Shown: in pieces, positions 41,851 through 53,689 of the stretch
How the letters are laid out: every line of letters starts with the position of its first letter
How positions within the stretch are numbered: position 1 is the first letter of the stretch
Assembly (NCBI GenBank): GCA_029204045.2
Contig: CM055077.1
Coordinates: 3,923,391-3,987,390 of the forward strand
Reading direction: 5' to 3'
DNA length: 64,000 bases
Source: Tillandsia leiboldiana
Lineage: Eukaryota; Streptophyta; Magnoliopsida; Poales; Bromeliaceae
Program-made: the position numbers and the translations under genes
The notes under the pieces: generated by a model
What the model was told of the DNA's origin: nothing
Seen by the model: the letters and a program-made list of their open reading frames with translations, nothing else
The model's database searches: none

Positions 41851-44800
41851 CTGCTTACTTGAATTTTTCGCCAAAAGTTACTGTTCACGCCGGAACAGTA
41901 ACTCCGGCATGGCGGCGGCTACCGGCGGGTGGCGAAGCACGGCGGCGCGGCGGCGGAGCGCGGCAGAACACGGCCGCGGGCAGGCGCGGCGCGCGGGCGG
42001 CGGGCCCACGGACAGGCGCGTTCACCGGGTGTCACGCCCCGGGTGTAAACCAGAACCCGGGCCCGTCTACAGATCCGTCGTGCATGCGGTATTTTTCGCA
42101 TACACGAAGCGTCGGTAACCTGCTCAAATATAAGAGATAATAATAAAAGAGCATAAAAGTCAGAGCTGAACTAAAACTACTGTATCTCAGACAGAAACTG
42201 GAAGTAAATAAAGTACAACTGATAAAATAAATACAACATCTCTCCCAGCTCACCACAAATATACAAAAAGCTGGCAAAAGCCAGACCCAAAAAGAAATAG
42301 TAGAAAAGCTGTCTGAGAAAAACCGGGTACACCAAAAACTCCAGCTACATCCCTCGGGTGGCTCGCTATCTAGTCCGCAATCCTCTTACCTCGATCAGTT
42401 GCTGACGGCCCAGCAACTCCCGCGGAGGACTCTGCAAAACAAGGGGGGGAAGGAACAAAGAAAAGACAATGGGGGTAAGTACTACTATAAAACAGTAGCC
42501 TCCCCTAGTGGGTAAAGCCTCAACTCAGACATGCCCACCAGGTCAACCAGAGGCAAAAAGAGAAGAAAAAGGGGAAAAAGCTAAGTATGACAACTGATAA
42601 GTGCAATCCCCTAATGTGCCTCTACATGTCAAGCTCATAAGAATGGAAAAGTATGCATCAGTATCTAGAAGCCTGCCTAAATAACCCAATCCGACCACCA
42701 GTAGACACTGGTACTGCCTGCTCTGCCTGCCGCAACGGGTATGCCAGCCTATGCATAACACCGAAGCAAAGGAGTCTCAAGGACTCAAAGTCTGTCTGAC
42801 GCACACTCCGGAGTGGCACTCGAGGGGAGCGACCCACACGAGTAAAGTAAGTAACCACAAGTAACCGGATGTAGCAGGATTGGATCGTGACTCAGATCAA
42901 GTGGGAAAAACCCTCCACAAAAGATAGCCCGATCCCCCTCACCCAATCTGATGCAATAGTGTAACCCGGTCAACCACCCAAAATCCGTGGTTGCCGCAAC
43001 ACCCTGTCATAAAGCCCAGCCTGTCCCAAATCCCCAGCAACCTGACAACACTATCCCAGCTCCCGCTCGAACCCGAGCACGCTAACCCCCAAGTCTAAGT
43101 AACAGGAGAAAGAAAACTGAAAGCATGGTTTCTCCTAAGTCAAATCCCAAAAGATAGTGTAGCAGTAAATAGTGACTCAGCTATGTGACCAGTTTAAGCA
43201 TGCAATTGTCCCAATATTTTAGTCTATTTCACATGAATAAATATAATAAAGCATCGAGTGTCAAACATACTGTCTCAAGGTAATGGTCCCTATAGCCAGG
43301 TCATAAATTTGCTAACCTATCACTAAACATGCTGTCCAGGATAAATAACAATTAAACAGAGTAATCATGATACCGAACTCATGCCAAAAATGTCAACGTC
43401 ATGGATCAATTGTCAACTATTTACTCTCTTATTGCATGCAATGTTATCAACAATAAGCTAGGCCATTCTAACATTAGATTACTCTGATATTCCTAGTGGG
43501 CACACCGAAAGAGAGGAGTACAACAACCACCCACCTGAAGCGCTAACTGTCCAAACCCCAACAGCTGAAAATACCAAATAAATCCAAATCTCCTACTCAA
43601 ATGAGTCCAGTAGCACCCGCAACTCTCCTGGGCACAATACAAAGTCCACAATTACACATAAATTTCCAAAACTGCTCTTACACTCACATACAACTTCAGT
43701 CCCAAAGATGCTTAATTTTCACCTGCTAAAAATGCCTAGAAAAATAACACAGCGATCCTCGCGTCGATACCTTCGAAACGGCTATTTACACGCCCAAATC
43801 AGAGTTCGGTAAGTCAAGATATAAATTCGGCAAGGTGGTACACTCAAACAAAATCTGTATCAAAATACTGTAGCACTGTACAGGGAAACAGGGATTTTCA
43901 CCTCGAAATAAATCTCTGAAAAATCCAAGAAAAATATGAGCGCGTTCGTTGCGATCTGTAGATGAAAAAGTTGTAAAAGCACGTTTCCGTCTAACGCTCG
44001 TGTGCGAAGATATGGCTGAAACACTCCGCTGCTGTCTCAAAAATCCACACAGGAAATGGGTCACAGTGTTGCCTCGGGATCCATGCCAAAAACTCGAAAC
44101 GGGAAAGCACGATCAATATGAAAGATGAAGCCCTACCTCTTAAGAGTCTGCCGGCGCAAGAATCACTGAAAAAGAAGGTCGGGGTAGCCCAGGGGAAATT
44201 TTACACCGAACAGCGACGAAGAGGAACACCTGAAATACAACGTCGCACCGCGCCGAAAAATCCAAAACCTCGGGATGCGTGCTCCCAAAAATTCCAAAAC
44301 TCTGCAGGAAGATCAAGGACCTGAAGATTAAAATCTTCCAAGAAGGGAGCTCGGGGAGATCAAGCTTGGGCTGAGAGGAAAAAACCAAAGAAGAGGGCTC
44401 GGGCTGCCTATTTATAGGCTGAGGGAAACAATTGGAAAAATTCCCATTGTGTCCCATCTTTCGGGCGCCCGAAAGATTCGGGCGCACACAGTGCGGCCTG
44501 GCCCGCCCGAATTCGGGCGCGCACAGTGCGGCCCGGCCCAATCCGCGCCCCGCACGGGATCGTCCGACCCGATCCCGCGCCGTCCGACCTGCCTCGGGTC
44601 CCGCCACGTGTCCCCCGAACACGCGGCAGCCGTGCAAGCGTCCGCGGAGAGCGCCACGTGCCCCTGCCCGCAGTCAACGCGGTGGGTGGCGCCCGCGAAT
44701 CAGCGGGCGCCACGTGGCGCGCCCAACTGCCCCGCCTGCCCCCCTGCGGTACGGCACCTGCCCCGGTACCTGCCCCGGGCGCTGCGTGGACCGCGCGCCC

Positions 44801-47800
44801 GTGAGCCCGCTAATCCGGAGCTGCCACGTGGCGCGCCCCCGGTCCACGACTCCCCGCGCGTGCCCGTGGACCGAGCGCGCGTGGGCCGCCCAATCTCGCG
44901 CTGCCACGTGTACACCCGCCGGTCCACGCCTCCCGCGGTGCACCCCGGCCTTTCCCCTGGTACTCCGTGGACCCGGTTGCGTGCGCCGGCCAATCAGGGG
45001 CTGCCACGTGACACCCCCGCCGGTCCACGGCTCCCCCATGCACCAGAAATCCAGTAAAACTTCCGGGAGTCCGTTTTTGGGCATCCGGACTCAGAATTTA
45101 GCAAACAAAAAGCCATTTTCAAGCGTTTTTCCGCGCTGAATCCAAATCCAACCTCCGTTTGGCCTAAAATCAGCCGAAGGCCAACACAGCTATCAAAAGC
45201 TCACAGGGTCCATCTGTGGCATCCCTTTGATGCACTATGGGCCAAATACACCATCAACAAGTGTTTGCACAGTGGATTCACGGGAAAAAGCTGCATGGGG
45301 TTCAGGGGTCCTACACCGGGAGCACCAAAGATTGGGTCTGCCACGTGGCGTCTTCTGATTGGATGGACGGTGTGAAAGGAGATGTCGGCGGCTTGACACG
45401 TGGCATCACCGGATTGGCCGACACATTCCGGAAGACCCGGCGCATTGACCGGGAGGCGTGGACCACGTGAACCACGTGGGACACGTGGCATTTTTAGAGC
45501 GGGCTTGCACCGCTGTTTCGTATAATTGGGACACGCGGCGCAACCCGAGAGGGCTTTCACGGCTGTTTCCTATTTTGGGCCCGGATTTGGTGTGGAGCCC
45601 GAAGATTCTTTTTGGCCCATTATATAAGCCACATCTCTCTCTCTCTTTGCCATTTCCGAATTATAGAGAGAGAAAGTGAGCTTGTGGCCTATATGAAAAT
45701 TGTTCCCCTCTCTGTCCTCTCTCTCCCCGAGAAGTTTAAGAATTTTTGGAGTTGCCGACAGCGAGTTATCTGCGACGCGGCGCACTGTGATGATTTTCAG
45801 TTTCAGCCCATTTTCCGTCGCAGTTCAGTCAGAAATTTCCCGAGCGCAAACCAGGAGGAATTTTTAGGCGATTTCTTCGACAGTGTTTTCCTAAGAGGTA
45901 AGGCTTCAATTTTCGTGTTGATCGTTTTGCTTCATTTTAGATTTTTGGCATGGTTTCCGAGGCATCATTTGACCCTATTTTCTGTGATGGAATTCCTGGA
46001 CAGCATGGGCTTGTTGATTTTCTATCTTGGGCTATGAATATCGGATCAAGGCGTATAAGTAGTCGATTTCAATCTACTCGTCGCAAGGAACGCAACCATA
46101 AATTTTCTGAATTTTTCGGAGCACTGTACAGAGGTGAAAATCCCTCTTTTTTCGAGCTGTTTGGAAAAAATAGCAAAGGTTGTATTTTTGGATCTGTATT
46201 TACACCGGGTGCGTTGTTCTGTACAGTTGTGCACTATTTTCGGAGGGTTGCGGAGTCAGAGGGCTGTGGACAGCGAGGAGGCTTTTTGGGTGTGGATTTA
46301 CGTGCCAGGTGGGTGGTTGTTGCTTACCTCTTACTGCGATTTACTCACTAGGACTATTGGAGAGACCCCTAATTTATTTGGCACCCCATTGGAAATCATG
46401 CTTAAATAAATTATCCTGATTAATCATTGGCCTATTCTTGTGGGATTGATATACTATGGTGGTGATATGTTAGCATGCCATGATTAGTAATTAGTCTTTC
46501 ATGAAAATTGATTATGTGATGGGATAAAAGGATCTACCCTATGTGCGGGTACTACTTTGATGATTTATTATGGATCAAGAATTATAGACATGTGTAATTG
46601 GTTAGTGATTTCGGCATGATGGTTATATCTATGCGGAGCTATTATTTGATACACATGTGGAGTTACTATTTGATACACTTTCTTTTATCTTTCATGAGGA
46701 CATTTGCATGCTTGTATGGACATCTAGATATGCCACTATTTATTGCTACACTATCATATTGGGACTTGACTTAGGAGAAACCATGATTGTTCATTTTCTC
46801 CTTTTCATTTAGACTTTTGATTCATGTTGCTCGGGTTCGAGCAGGGGTTTGGGATAGTGTAGTGAGGCCATTGAGTCTGGGACAGGTTAGACTCGATTAT
46901 GGATTGGTGGGGGGATTGCGGCAACCGCGGACAGTAGGCGGTTGACCGGTTATTGATTATTTTACCAGATGGTGGATTGTGGGGCATTGTGGTAACCGCG
47001 GATATTAGGCGGTTGACCAGATGTTGGTTATTTTATCAGATTTGGACTTATGGGGTATCGCGGCGACCGCGGACATTGGGCGGGCGACCGGATGTTTATC
47101 TTTGCATCAGATTGGGGGATCGGGGTTTCATTAGTGGAGGGATTTGTTCCACTTGAGCATAGTCATGATCCAGTCCTGCTTTATGATACTTATGACATTG
47201 TTACTTTCCTCGTGTGGGTAGCTCCCATCGAGTGCCACTCCGGAGCGTGCGGGGTACCAAATAGGTACCGGACGGCTTTGACTCATTGCTATCACATCGG
47301 CGCGGCTATATTTGCCCGATGATGAGGGCGGCAGCAGGCGGTACCAGTTTTTACTGGTGGCAAGATTGGGTTTATTTGGACATATACTATTTCTGATGCA
47401 TACATACAGTCATACCCTTTGGCACTGCATTTAGACGCACACTAGTGGTAGTTTTCCTGTTTCAACAGCTTATTTACCTTACCACTTTTCCTTTTCCTTT
47501 GCCTCTGGTAGACTTAGTGGGTACGTCGGAGTTTGAGGCTTTACCCACAGGGGGAGGCTATTGGTTTACTAGTGGTTCTCACCCCCATTGTTGTTTCTTC
47601 TTCTTCTTCCCTTTGTTTTGCAGAGTCTTTTGTGGGAGCTGCTGGACCATCGGCAGCTGATCGAGGTAAGGGGATCGCTGAGTAGATAGATCTCCTGTGA
47701 GGCTGAGAGCTGCTGTTAGACAGATATTGCACCCCTTTTACTCAGACTGTAGTAGTTTACTTTTATTTTGGGTCTGGCTTTGGCCAGCTGGGTGTATTAT

Positions 47801-48017
47801 TTTGGTGAGCTGGGAGTTTATTGTATTTATTACAGCTTTATTTTATTTTCAGTCTGAGATATTATGTAGTTCTTTTTAGTTCAGCTCTGTATTATGCTTT
47901 TTTATTGTACATCTTATATCTGAGCAGGTTACCGACGCTTTGTGTACATGGAAAATTCCGTGTGCGCGGCGGATCTGTTGGCGAGCCCGGGTTCTGGTTT
48001 CCACCCGGGGCGTGACA
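41851..48017 (+). mobile_element. Outer LTR-like unit 2, 5'-truncated and split by an insertion
   Basis: Pieces 41851-42029 and 45321-48017. The start corresponds to a point about 460 bp inside unit 1 (compare CTGCTTACTTGAATTTTT with CTATTTACTTGTATTTTT), so its beginning is lost. It has TATATAAG at 45621, a leader, an AGAG/GTAAGG donor-like site near 45897 and a three-copy ~70-bp repeat with CGCGGACATTGGGCGG-like cores (46890-47110). Ends CCCGGGGCGTGACA. Confidence 0.65.
42030..45315 (-). mobile_element. Antisense solo LTR-like insertion B
   Basis: 3286 bp starting TGTCACGCCCCGGG and ending GGGTCCTACA on the plus strand, flanked by CCGGG on both sides (42025-42029 and 45316-45320). The sequence is close to unit 2 in opposite orientation (CGAAGCGTCGGTAACCTGCTC near 42108; the complement near 47930). 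TATAAATA lies on the minus strand at 44416-44409. The GC-rich U3 (44450-45050) gives long spurious frames. Confidence 0.78.
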
Positions 48018-48022
48018 ATTCG

Positions 48023-48319
48023 AGCACATGATGAAAGATTGTTTAGAAAGAAAGGGTTTTAATACTAGAAGAGACAATGGTAAATCAAGTAATGGTAAAC
48101 AAAACACGGAATCAAATAATGAAGCACATGAAGTTGAAGAAACAACATTGGATGTTTATTGATGATGAGGTCTTGATAGCGGGTTCTAGTTCGATGTTTC
48201 ATCAAAATTGGATTTTTGATAGTGGCGCTACACATCATATGTGTCCACGTCGTTCACGGTTTATTACCTATGAGGAATTCGATGGTGGTATCATTTCGAT
48301 AGGAAACCAATCAACCAGT
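48023..48319 (+). pseudogene. Copia gag end and protease
   Basis: Continues the zinc knuckle (EHMMKDC) and then encodes the aspartic protease start WIFDSGATHHMCP with the DSG active-site motif (about 48205-48245). A frame change separates the two parts, and the protease is interrupted by the insertion at 48325. Confidence 0.88.
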
Positions 48320-48324
48320 AGAAC

Positions 48325-49903
48325 TGTTGGGAAATCCGGTACTCGCCCCCGTACCGGATTCCGTGAATCCGCAACCCGCTCCGGTAGCGCAATCCACACC
48401 GGTACCACCTAGTGTTGGAATTCCGCAGCGAAAACGTCAAATCGGATTTTTACCATAAACCCATCCTCTCAACAAAACTGGAACCACAAAGAGAAGAAAA
48501 CCAATACAAGAAAATATGCGGATGAAATAAGATTCATTAACCAAGAAAAGAATTACACCGACTCATTTTTTCTTCTACAATAGAGTAGCTTCAACCCGAG
48601 CCCTTCTCCTGAATCTCTCTCACCCTTCTCTCGTCTTCTATAAACCTAGAAGACTATGGGTGTGGCTAAATTCTAGCCCCCACCACCTCCATGGGTGATA
48701 CCACCACCATGGATGTGGATACCACTATATGAGTGTGGTTAAATCCTAGCCCCCACCATCTCCATGGGTATTACCACCACCATAGGCGTGGCCATCTTAA
48801 CACCACCATCAAATAATAGCACATATACTATATTTATAGCTTATAACAAAAGCTATCCAAATCCTAGTCTAAATAAAATTTTATTTTAATTAATATTTAA
48901 ATCTTAACAAACTTATCTCTTTAAGATTTAAATATTAATCTTAATCCAATTAGGATTCAACTAAATCCAATCAAATCCTAACAATCTCCACCTTGATTTG
49001 ATTTGTAGTATTCAATCGCTACATTGAGCTCTCCTCCGCTCCATCTTAAGAGGCTGCATCTCTGTACGATCCGATCCCACTTTTGGACTCTCTTAGCTCC
49101 ACCTGAAGCCGAAAAATCACATACCTTCGAGTCTAACACGCTTAGTAAGATCAAATTGTGATCGCCTTCTGTGATGATCGGTAATCCAGTACTCTTATGT
49201 TGATCTCTCCTGAGGATCGATAACCTTTGGCTCTGATACCAATGTTGGGAAATCCGGTACTCGCCCTGGTACTGGATTCTGTGAATCCGCAACCCGCTCC
49301 GGTACCGCAATCCACACCGGTACCGCCTAGTGTTGGGATTCCGCAGCGGAAACGTCAAATCAGATTTTTACCATAAACTCATCCTCTCAAATAAACTGGA
49401 ACCAATACAACCACAAAGAGAAGAAAACCAATACAAGAAAATATGCGGGTGAAATAAGATTCATTAACCAAGAAAAGAATTACACCGACTATTCTTTTCT
49501 TCTGCAATAAAGTAGCTTCTACCCGAGCCCTTCTCCTGAATCTATCTCATCCTTCTCTCGTCTTCTATAAATCTAGAAAACTATAGGTGTGGCTAAATTC
49601 TAGCCCCCACCACCTCCATGGGTGTTACCACCACCGTGGGTGTGGATACCACTATATGGGTCTGGCTAAATCCTAGCCCCCACCATCTCCATGGGTATTC
49701 CCACCACCGTAAGTGTGGCCATCTTAACACCACCATCAAATAATAGCACATATACTATATTTATAGCTTATAACAAAAGCTATCCAAATCCTAGTCTAAA
49801 TAGATTTTTATTTTAATTATATTTAAATCTTAACAAACTTATCTCTTAAAGATTTAAATATTAATCTTAATCCAACAACTACAAATCCAATCAAATCCTA
49901 ACA
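48325..49903 (-). mobile_element. TRIM-like element inserted in copia protease/integrase
   Basis: LTRs 48325-48983 and 49243-49903 (about 660 bp, TGTTGGGAAATCC start, AATCCTAACA end) flank a 259-bp non-coding interior. Read on the minus strand, the PBS TTGGTATCAGAGCC (tRNA-iMet) adjoins one LTR and the purine tract CAAGGTGGAGAT the other, so the element is minus-oriented. Flanks AGAAC and AGAAT are a near-perfect 5-bp duplication. The same family left the solo LTR at 25270-26079. Confidence 0.88.
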
Positions 49904-49908
49904 AGAAT

Positions 49909-50990
49909 AGTACGAAATTGGTTCGGTGCGCTTGAGAATGTATGATGGAATGGTCCAGATGCTTGAAAATGTGCAACATGTTCCACATTTGAAGAAAGTT
50001 TTGATCTCTCTCTTTGAATTGGACAACAAAGGTTATAAATTTACCGGGCAAGGTGGAGTTATAAAAGTCTCCAAAAGTGCATTGGTTGTCATGAAAGGCA
50101 TTCGGGTTGAAAATTTGTACAAATTATTGGGAGTACAATGACATATGAAACTTGTGCGGCAGTGAAAAATAATGGCCTTCCTCACCGATTATTGTATAGG
50201 AGGTTGGGTCATATGAGTGAGAAGGGTATGGAGATTTTAATATAGAAAAAGTTTATACCAGATATTACTTTTAGTGACTCAAAATTTTGTGAGCATTGTG
50301 TTTATGGGAAGCATCATAAGCGAAGCTTCAAAGTCGGGAGTCATACAAGTAAAGTTATTCTTGACTACATTCATATGGATGTGTGGAGCTCTCCTATAAC
50401 TTTATATAGTGGTGACAATTATTATATATCATTTATTGATGACTTCTCACGCAAGGTTTGGGTGAATTTTTTTAAGTCCAAGGGTGAGCGTTTCAAGAAT
50501 TTAAGCACTTCAAAGCCGAAGTAGAGAACCTCACCGGACGCCGTATTAAAATTCTGCGATCGGACAATGGTTTGGAATACAAATCGAATGAGTTTGAACT
50601 CTTTTGTAAGGAGAATGGTATTTCAAGACACTATACAAATCTATATGAACCACAACAAAATGGGGTGCCCGAGAGGATGAACCGTTTATTAATGGAGCGG
50701 GCTTGTAGTATGTTAACCAATGCCGGTTTGGAGCACGAGTTGTGGGCTGAGGTCGTGTCCATGACATGTCATTTTGTCAACCGCTGACATTCCATGACCA
50801 TAGATGGAAAGACACTGGAGGAGGTATGTTTTGAAATTCCCAGTGATTATTCTAATTTAAAAATATTTGGTTGTCATGCTTATGCATTGGTTCCTAGTTG
50901 TCAAATAACTAAGTTAGACTCAATATCAAGAAAAAGCATATTTGTTGGTTATACAAAAAGTGTTAAAGGATACCGATTATAGGATCCGGG
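49909..50990 (+). pseudogene. Copia GAG-pre-integrase and integrase
   Basis: Order of motifs: LYRRLGHMSEKG and CEHCVYGKHHKRSF (HHCC zinc finger), HMDVW (first catalytic Asp), FIDDFSRKVW, LRSDNGLEY (second Asp), YEPQQNGVPERMNR (catalytic Glu region) and FGCHAYALVP. Several stops (for example after MEILI near 50240, and TGA near 50785) and a frameshift near 50500 inactivate it. Confidence 0.92.
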
Positions 50991-51369
50991 GGCTTACAAA
51001 ATTATCACAAGTTGTGATATTCATTTTGATGAATCAAATGTGTTGAAAAAAGATATAGAATATGAAAATATCGAGGAGGAAGAAGTCTGAAATGATACTC
51101 AAAATTTTGAACTTTCATCTTCAACTTTCTCTCCAAATGAAGGCATTTAATCAGAGGATACGCCGATTGAATATGGTGAGGTAGGGTGATCAAATCCATG
51201 AAGATTTCAATGATGGAGAAAGTTCTCATGAAGGTTGAGAAACACGTGACTTGCATCGACGTTCTACAAGAGAGTGGCGCACACCTATGCATTTGAAGGA
51301 TTTTGTAAATCTAAATACATTTCGAGCACTAATTGTGAAACAAGAAGAGCCATGCATATTCTAAGAAGC

Positions 51370-52945
51370 TATAAATACTTTTGATGCTAAGCATTGGAAA
51401 GAGGCAATGGAGGAAGAAATTGTGGCACTTCACAAGAATAAAACTTTGGATTTGGTGGAGTTACCAAAGAACCGAAAAGCAATTGGCTGCAAGTAGGTGT
51501 ATAAAATCAAAAGAGGAACCGATGAGACAATTCAAAGGTATAAGGCAAGATTTGTTGCTAAAGGCTTCACACAAAAGGATGGTATGGATTTCTTTGAAGT
51601 GTTTGCACCCGTTGTTAAATTGGTTTCTATTCGGCTTGTTCTTAGTCTTGTTGCTATTAATGATTTGGTACTAGAGCAACTAGATGTTAAAATGACATTT
51701 CTACATAGAGATCAGAAGAATAAGGTTTATATGCATCAACCTCAAGGCTTTTTAGAGAAGGGTAACGAACATTTTGTTTGCAAGCTCCAAAAATAATTCC
51801 ATGGGCTCAAATAAGTATCAAGAGAATGGTATCGAAAGTTTGACATTTTTTTTTGTTATGCCGTGAATTCCAAAGAAGTAAATATGATTATTGTGTGTAT
51901 TTAAAATTCTTCAAAGATAATTTCTTTGTGGTTTTGGTGCTGTATGTGGATGATATGTTTATAATATGCAAGGACAAAGGTAGGATCAATGAACTCAAGA
52001 ATGAATTGAGTAAAGCCTTTAAAGTGAAAGATCTTGGACCAGCACGCCAAATTCTTGGCATGGAGATTTGGCATGATAGGAAAAATAGCATATTATCACT
52101 TTCACAAAAGAGATTTGTGGAAAAATTAGTAGAGAAGTTTGGCATAGGTAAAGCAAAGGCGGTAAAGACCATTTGCATCTCACTTTAAATTATCTTCTGA
52201 ACAAAGTTTAAAAACGGAGGAGGAAAAGGAAATGACGGGGGTCAAGTTCCCTATACAAGTGTTGTAGGTAGCCTGATGTTTGCTATGGTGTGCACACGGC
52301 CGGACATTGCATATGTCGTTGGTGTTCTTAGTCGGTTTATGGCAAATCCCATAAATGTGCATTAGGAGGCGGCGAAATAGGTTCTTCACTATTTGAGAGG
52401 TATAAGTCATTATGCAATTATGTATGGTAAAAGCTCAAGGCCAATGCAAGGTTATGTTGATGCTAATTTTGGCGGTGATCTTAACAAGAGAAGATCTACA
52501 ACAGGTTCTGTATTTGAACATGGAAATGGTCCAATTAGTTGGATGTTCAAGTAACGGTGGCTTTGTCAACGACGAAAGCGGAATACATGACACTTACTGA
52601 GGCAACTAAGGAGGCGGTGTGACTTCAAGGTTTGATGAAAGAGTTTGGTATGAATTTTAAACCCATGTATTTATTACGTGATACTATGAGTGCAATATGT
52701 TTGGCTAAAAATCCGGTTTATCATAAAAGGACGAAATATATTTATGTGCAATATCACTACATCCGGTATGTCGTTGAAGATGGCAAGGTAAGGGTGTCGA
52801 AAGTGAACACTCATAAAAATGTGGCCGATATGCTCATGAAGCCGGTACAAAATAGAAAAATTGAACTGGAGCCTAACTTCTTTAGGCTTCAAGACGAGTG
52901 GAGGATAATGGCACATGGTTGGCACGAAGACGAGGAACGGTGATT
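51370..52945 (+). pseudogene. Copia reverse transcriptase and RNase H
   Basis: The RT starts with NTFDAKHWKEAMEEEI and YKARFVAKGFTQKDGMDF; the active-site box LYVDDMFI lies near 51940. RNase H motifs follow: CTRPDIAYVVG, GYVDANFGGDLNKRRSTTG, and the C-terminal KRTKYIYVQYHYIR and NVADMLMKP. Stops at about 51495, 51796, 52365 and 52553 plus frame changes break it. Confidence 0.93.
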
Positions 52946-52950
52946 TTGTT

Positions 52951-52964
52951 ATCAAGGTGGAGAT
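52951..52964 (+). other. Copia polypurine tract
   Basis: ATCAAGGTGGAGAT directly precedes TGTTGGG of the 3' LTR, the usual position and composition for plus-strand priming. Confidence 0.85.
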
Positions 52965-53689
52965 TGTTGGGTTTAGTGATATCAAATTCACTTATTATCC
53001 TATTTGGTTCATTTTGGACTTGGTTTAATAACTTATGTAGTGGGCTAATTGGTAATGGCTTTTGGATTTTAATTGATCCAGTAGCATATTGGGTCAAGTG
53101 GGATTATAAGACGAATTCCATTAGATATAATTTATATAAAATTCTCTTTTGCTCTCTAGGGTTCCTTTTATGTAATAGAGAAGAACAATGTAGAGAGAGT
53201 CGGTAAAAAATGAGCTTTCTTTGTTTTTCTTGCTTGATTCAAGATTCCAAGGTTGACTGGAGGAATGTTAAGATGCGTTCTGAAGTGAGATTCACGGAAT
53301 CGGAAGGTACTTCAAAAAAAGGTGTACCAAGAAGGGTTTTTCAATTAAAAGGTTGCATGCCCATTGAAATAGATTGATAATCTCTAACCAAATCTTGTAA
53401 TCTTCTCAATTTAATAGTGGATTTGATCTCTTCGTGCCCGTGGATGTAGCCCGAATTTGGGTGAACCAAGTAAATCTTCTTGTATTTTTTTTGATTAAAC
53501 AGGGATATACCCTATTTGATAAAAGAGTAAAGATTACAGGGGGGCACTTCCATGCCAATACAGGTGGGAAGTTTGATTGACACAGTATAAGCAACAACAG
53601 TAAATAGGCAACAACAAATTGAAAGGACTCAACAAACTACCGCAGAAAAAAGACCCACGGATTACACAGACAAAACTAATGGCACCAAA

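Larger units (their letters stand above)
33453..48017 (+). mobile_element. 14.6-kb composite of long GC-rich LTR units inserted in gag
   Basis: Bounded by the 5-bp duplication ATTCG (33448-33452 and 48018-48022), starts TGTGATGATCCGG and ends GGGGCGTGACA. It contains two plus-oriented LTR-like units (33453-41850 and 41851-48017), each interrupted by an antisense LTR-like insertion. No gag or pol sequence is present. The two outer units are clearly diverged at their 3' ends, so they are unlikely to be sister LTRs of one element. Lineage unknown; LTRs of 3-4 kb are known in Ty3/gypsy Tat/Ogre-type elements. Confidence 0.75.

Noticed and set aside
44432..45139. Several long frames (up to 235 codons) on both strands
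   Set aside because: The DNA is very GC-rich U3 of insertion B, which depletes stop codons in all frames. Pro/Arg/Ala composition without a domain.
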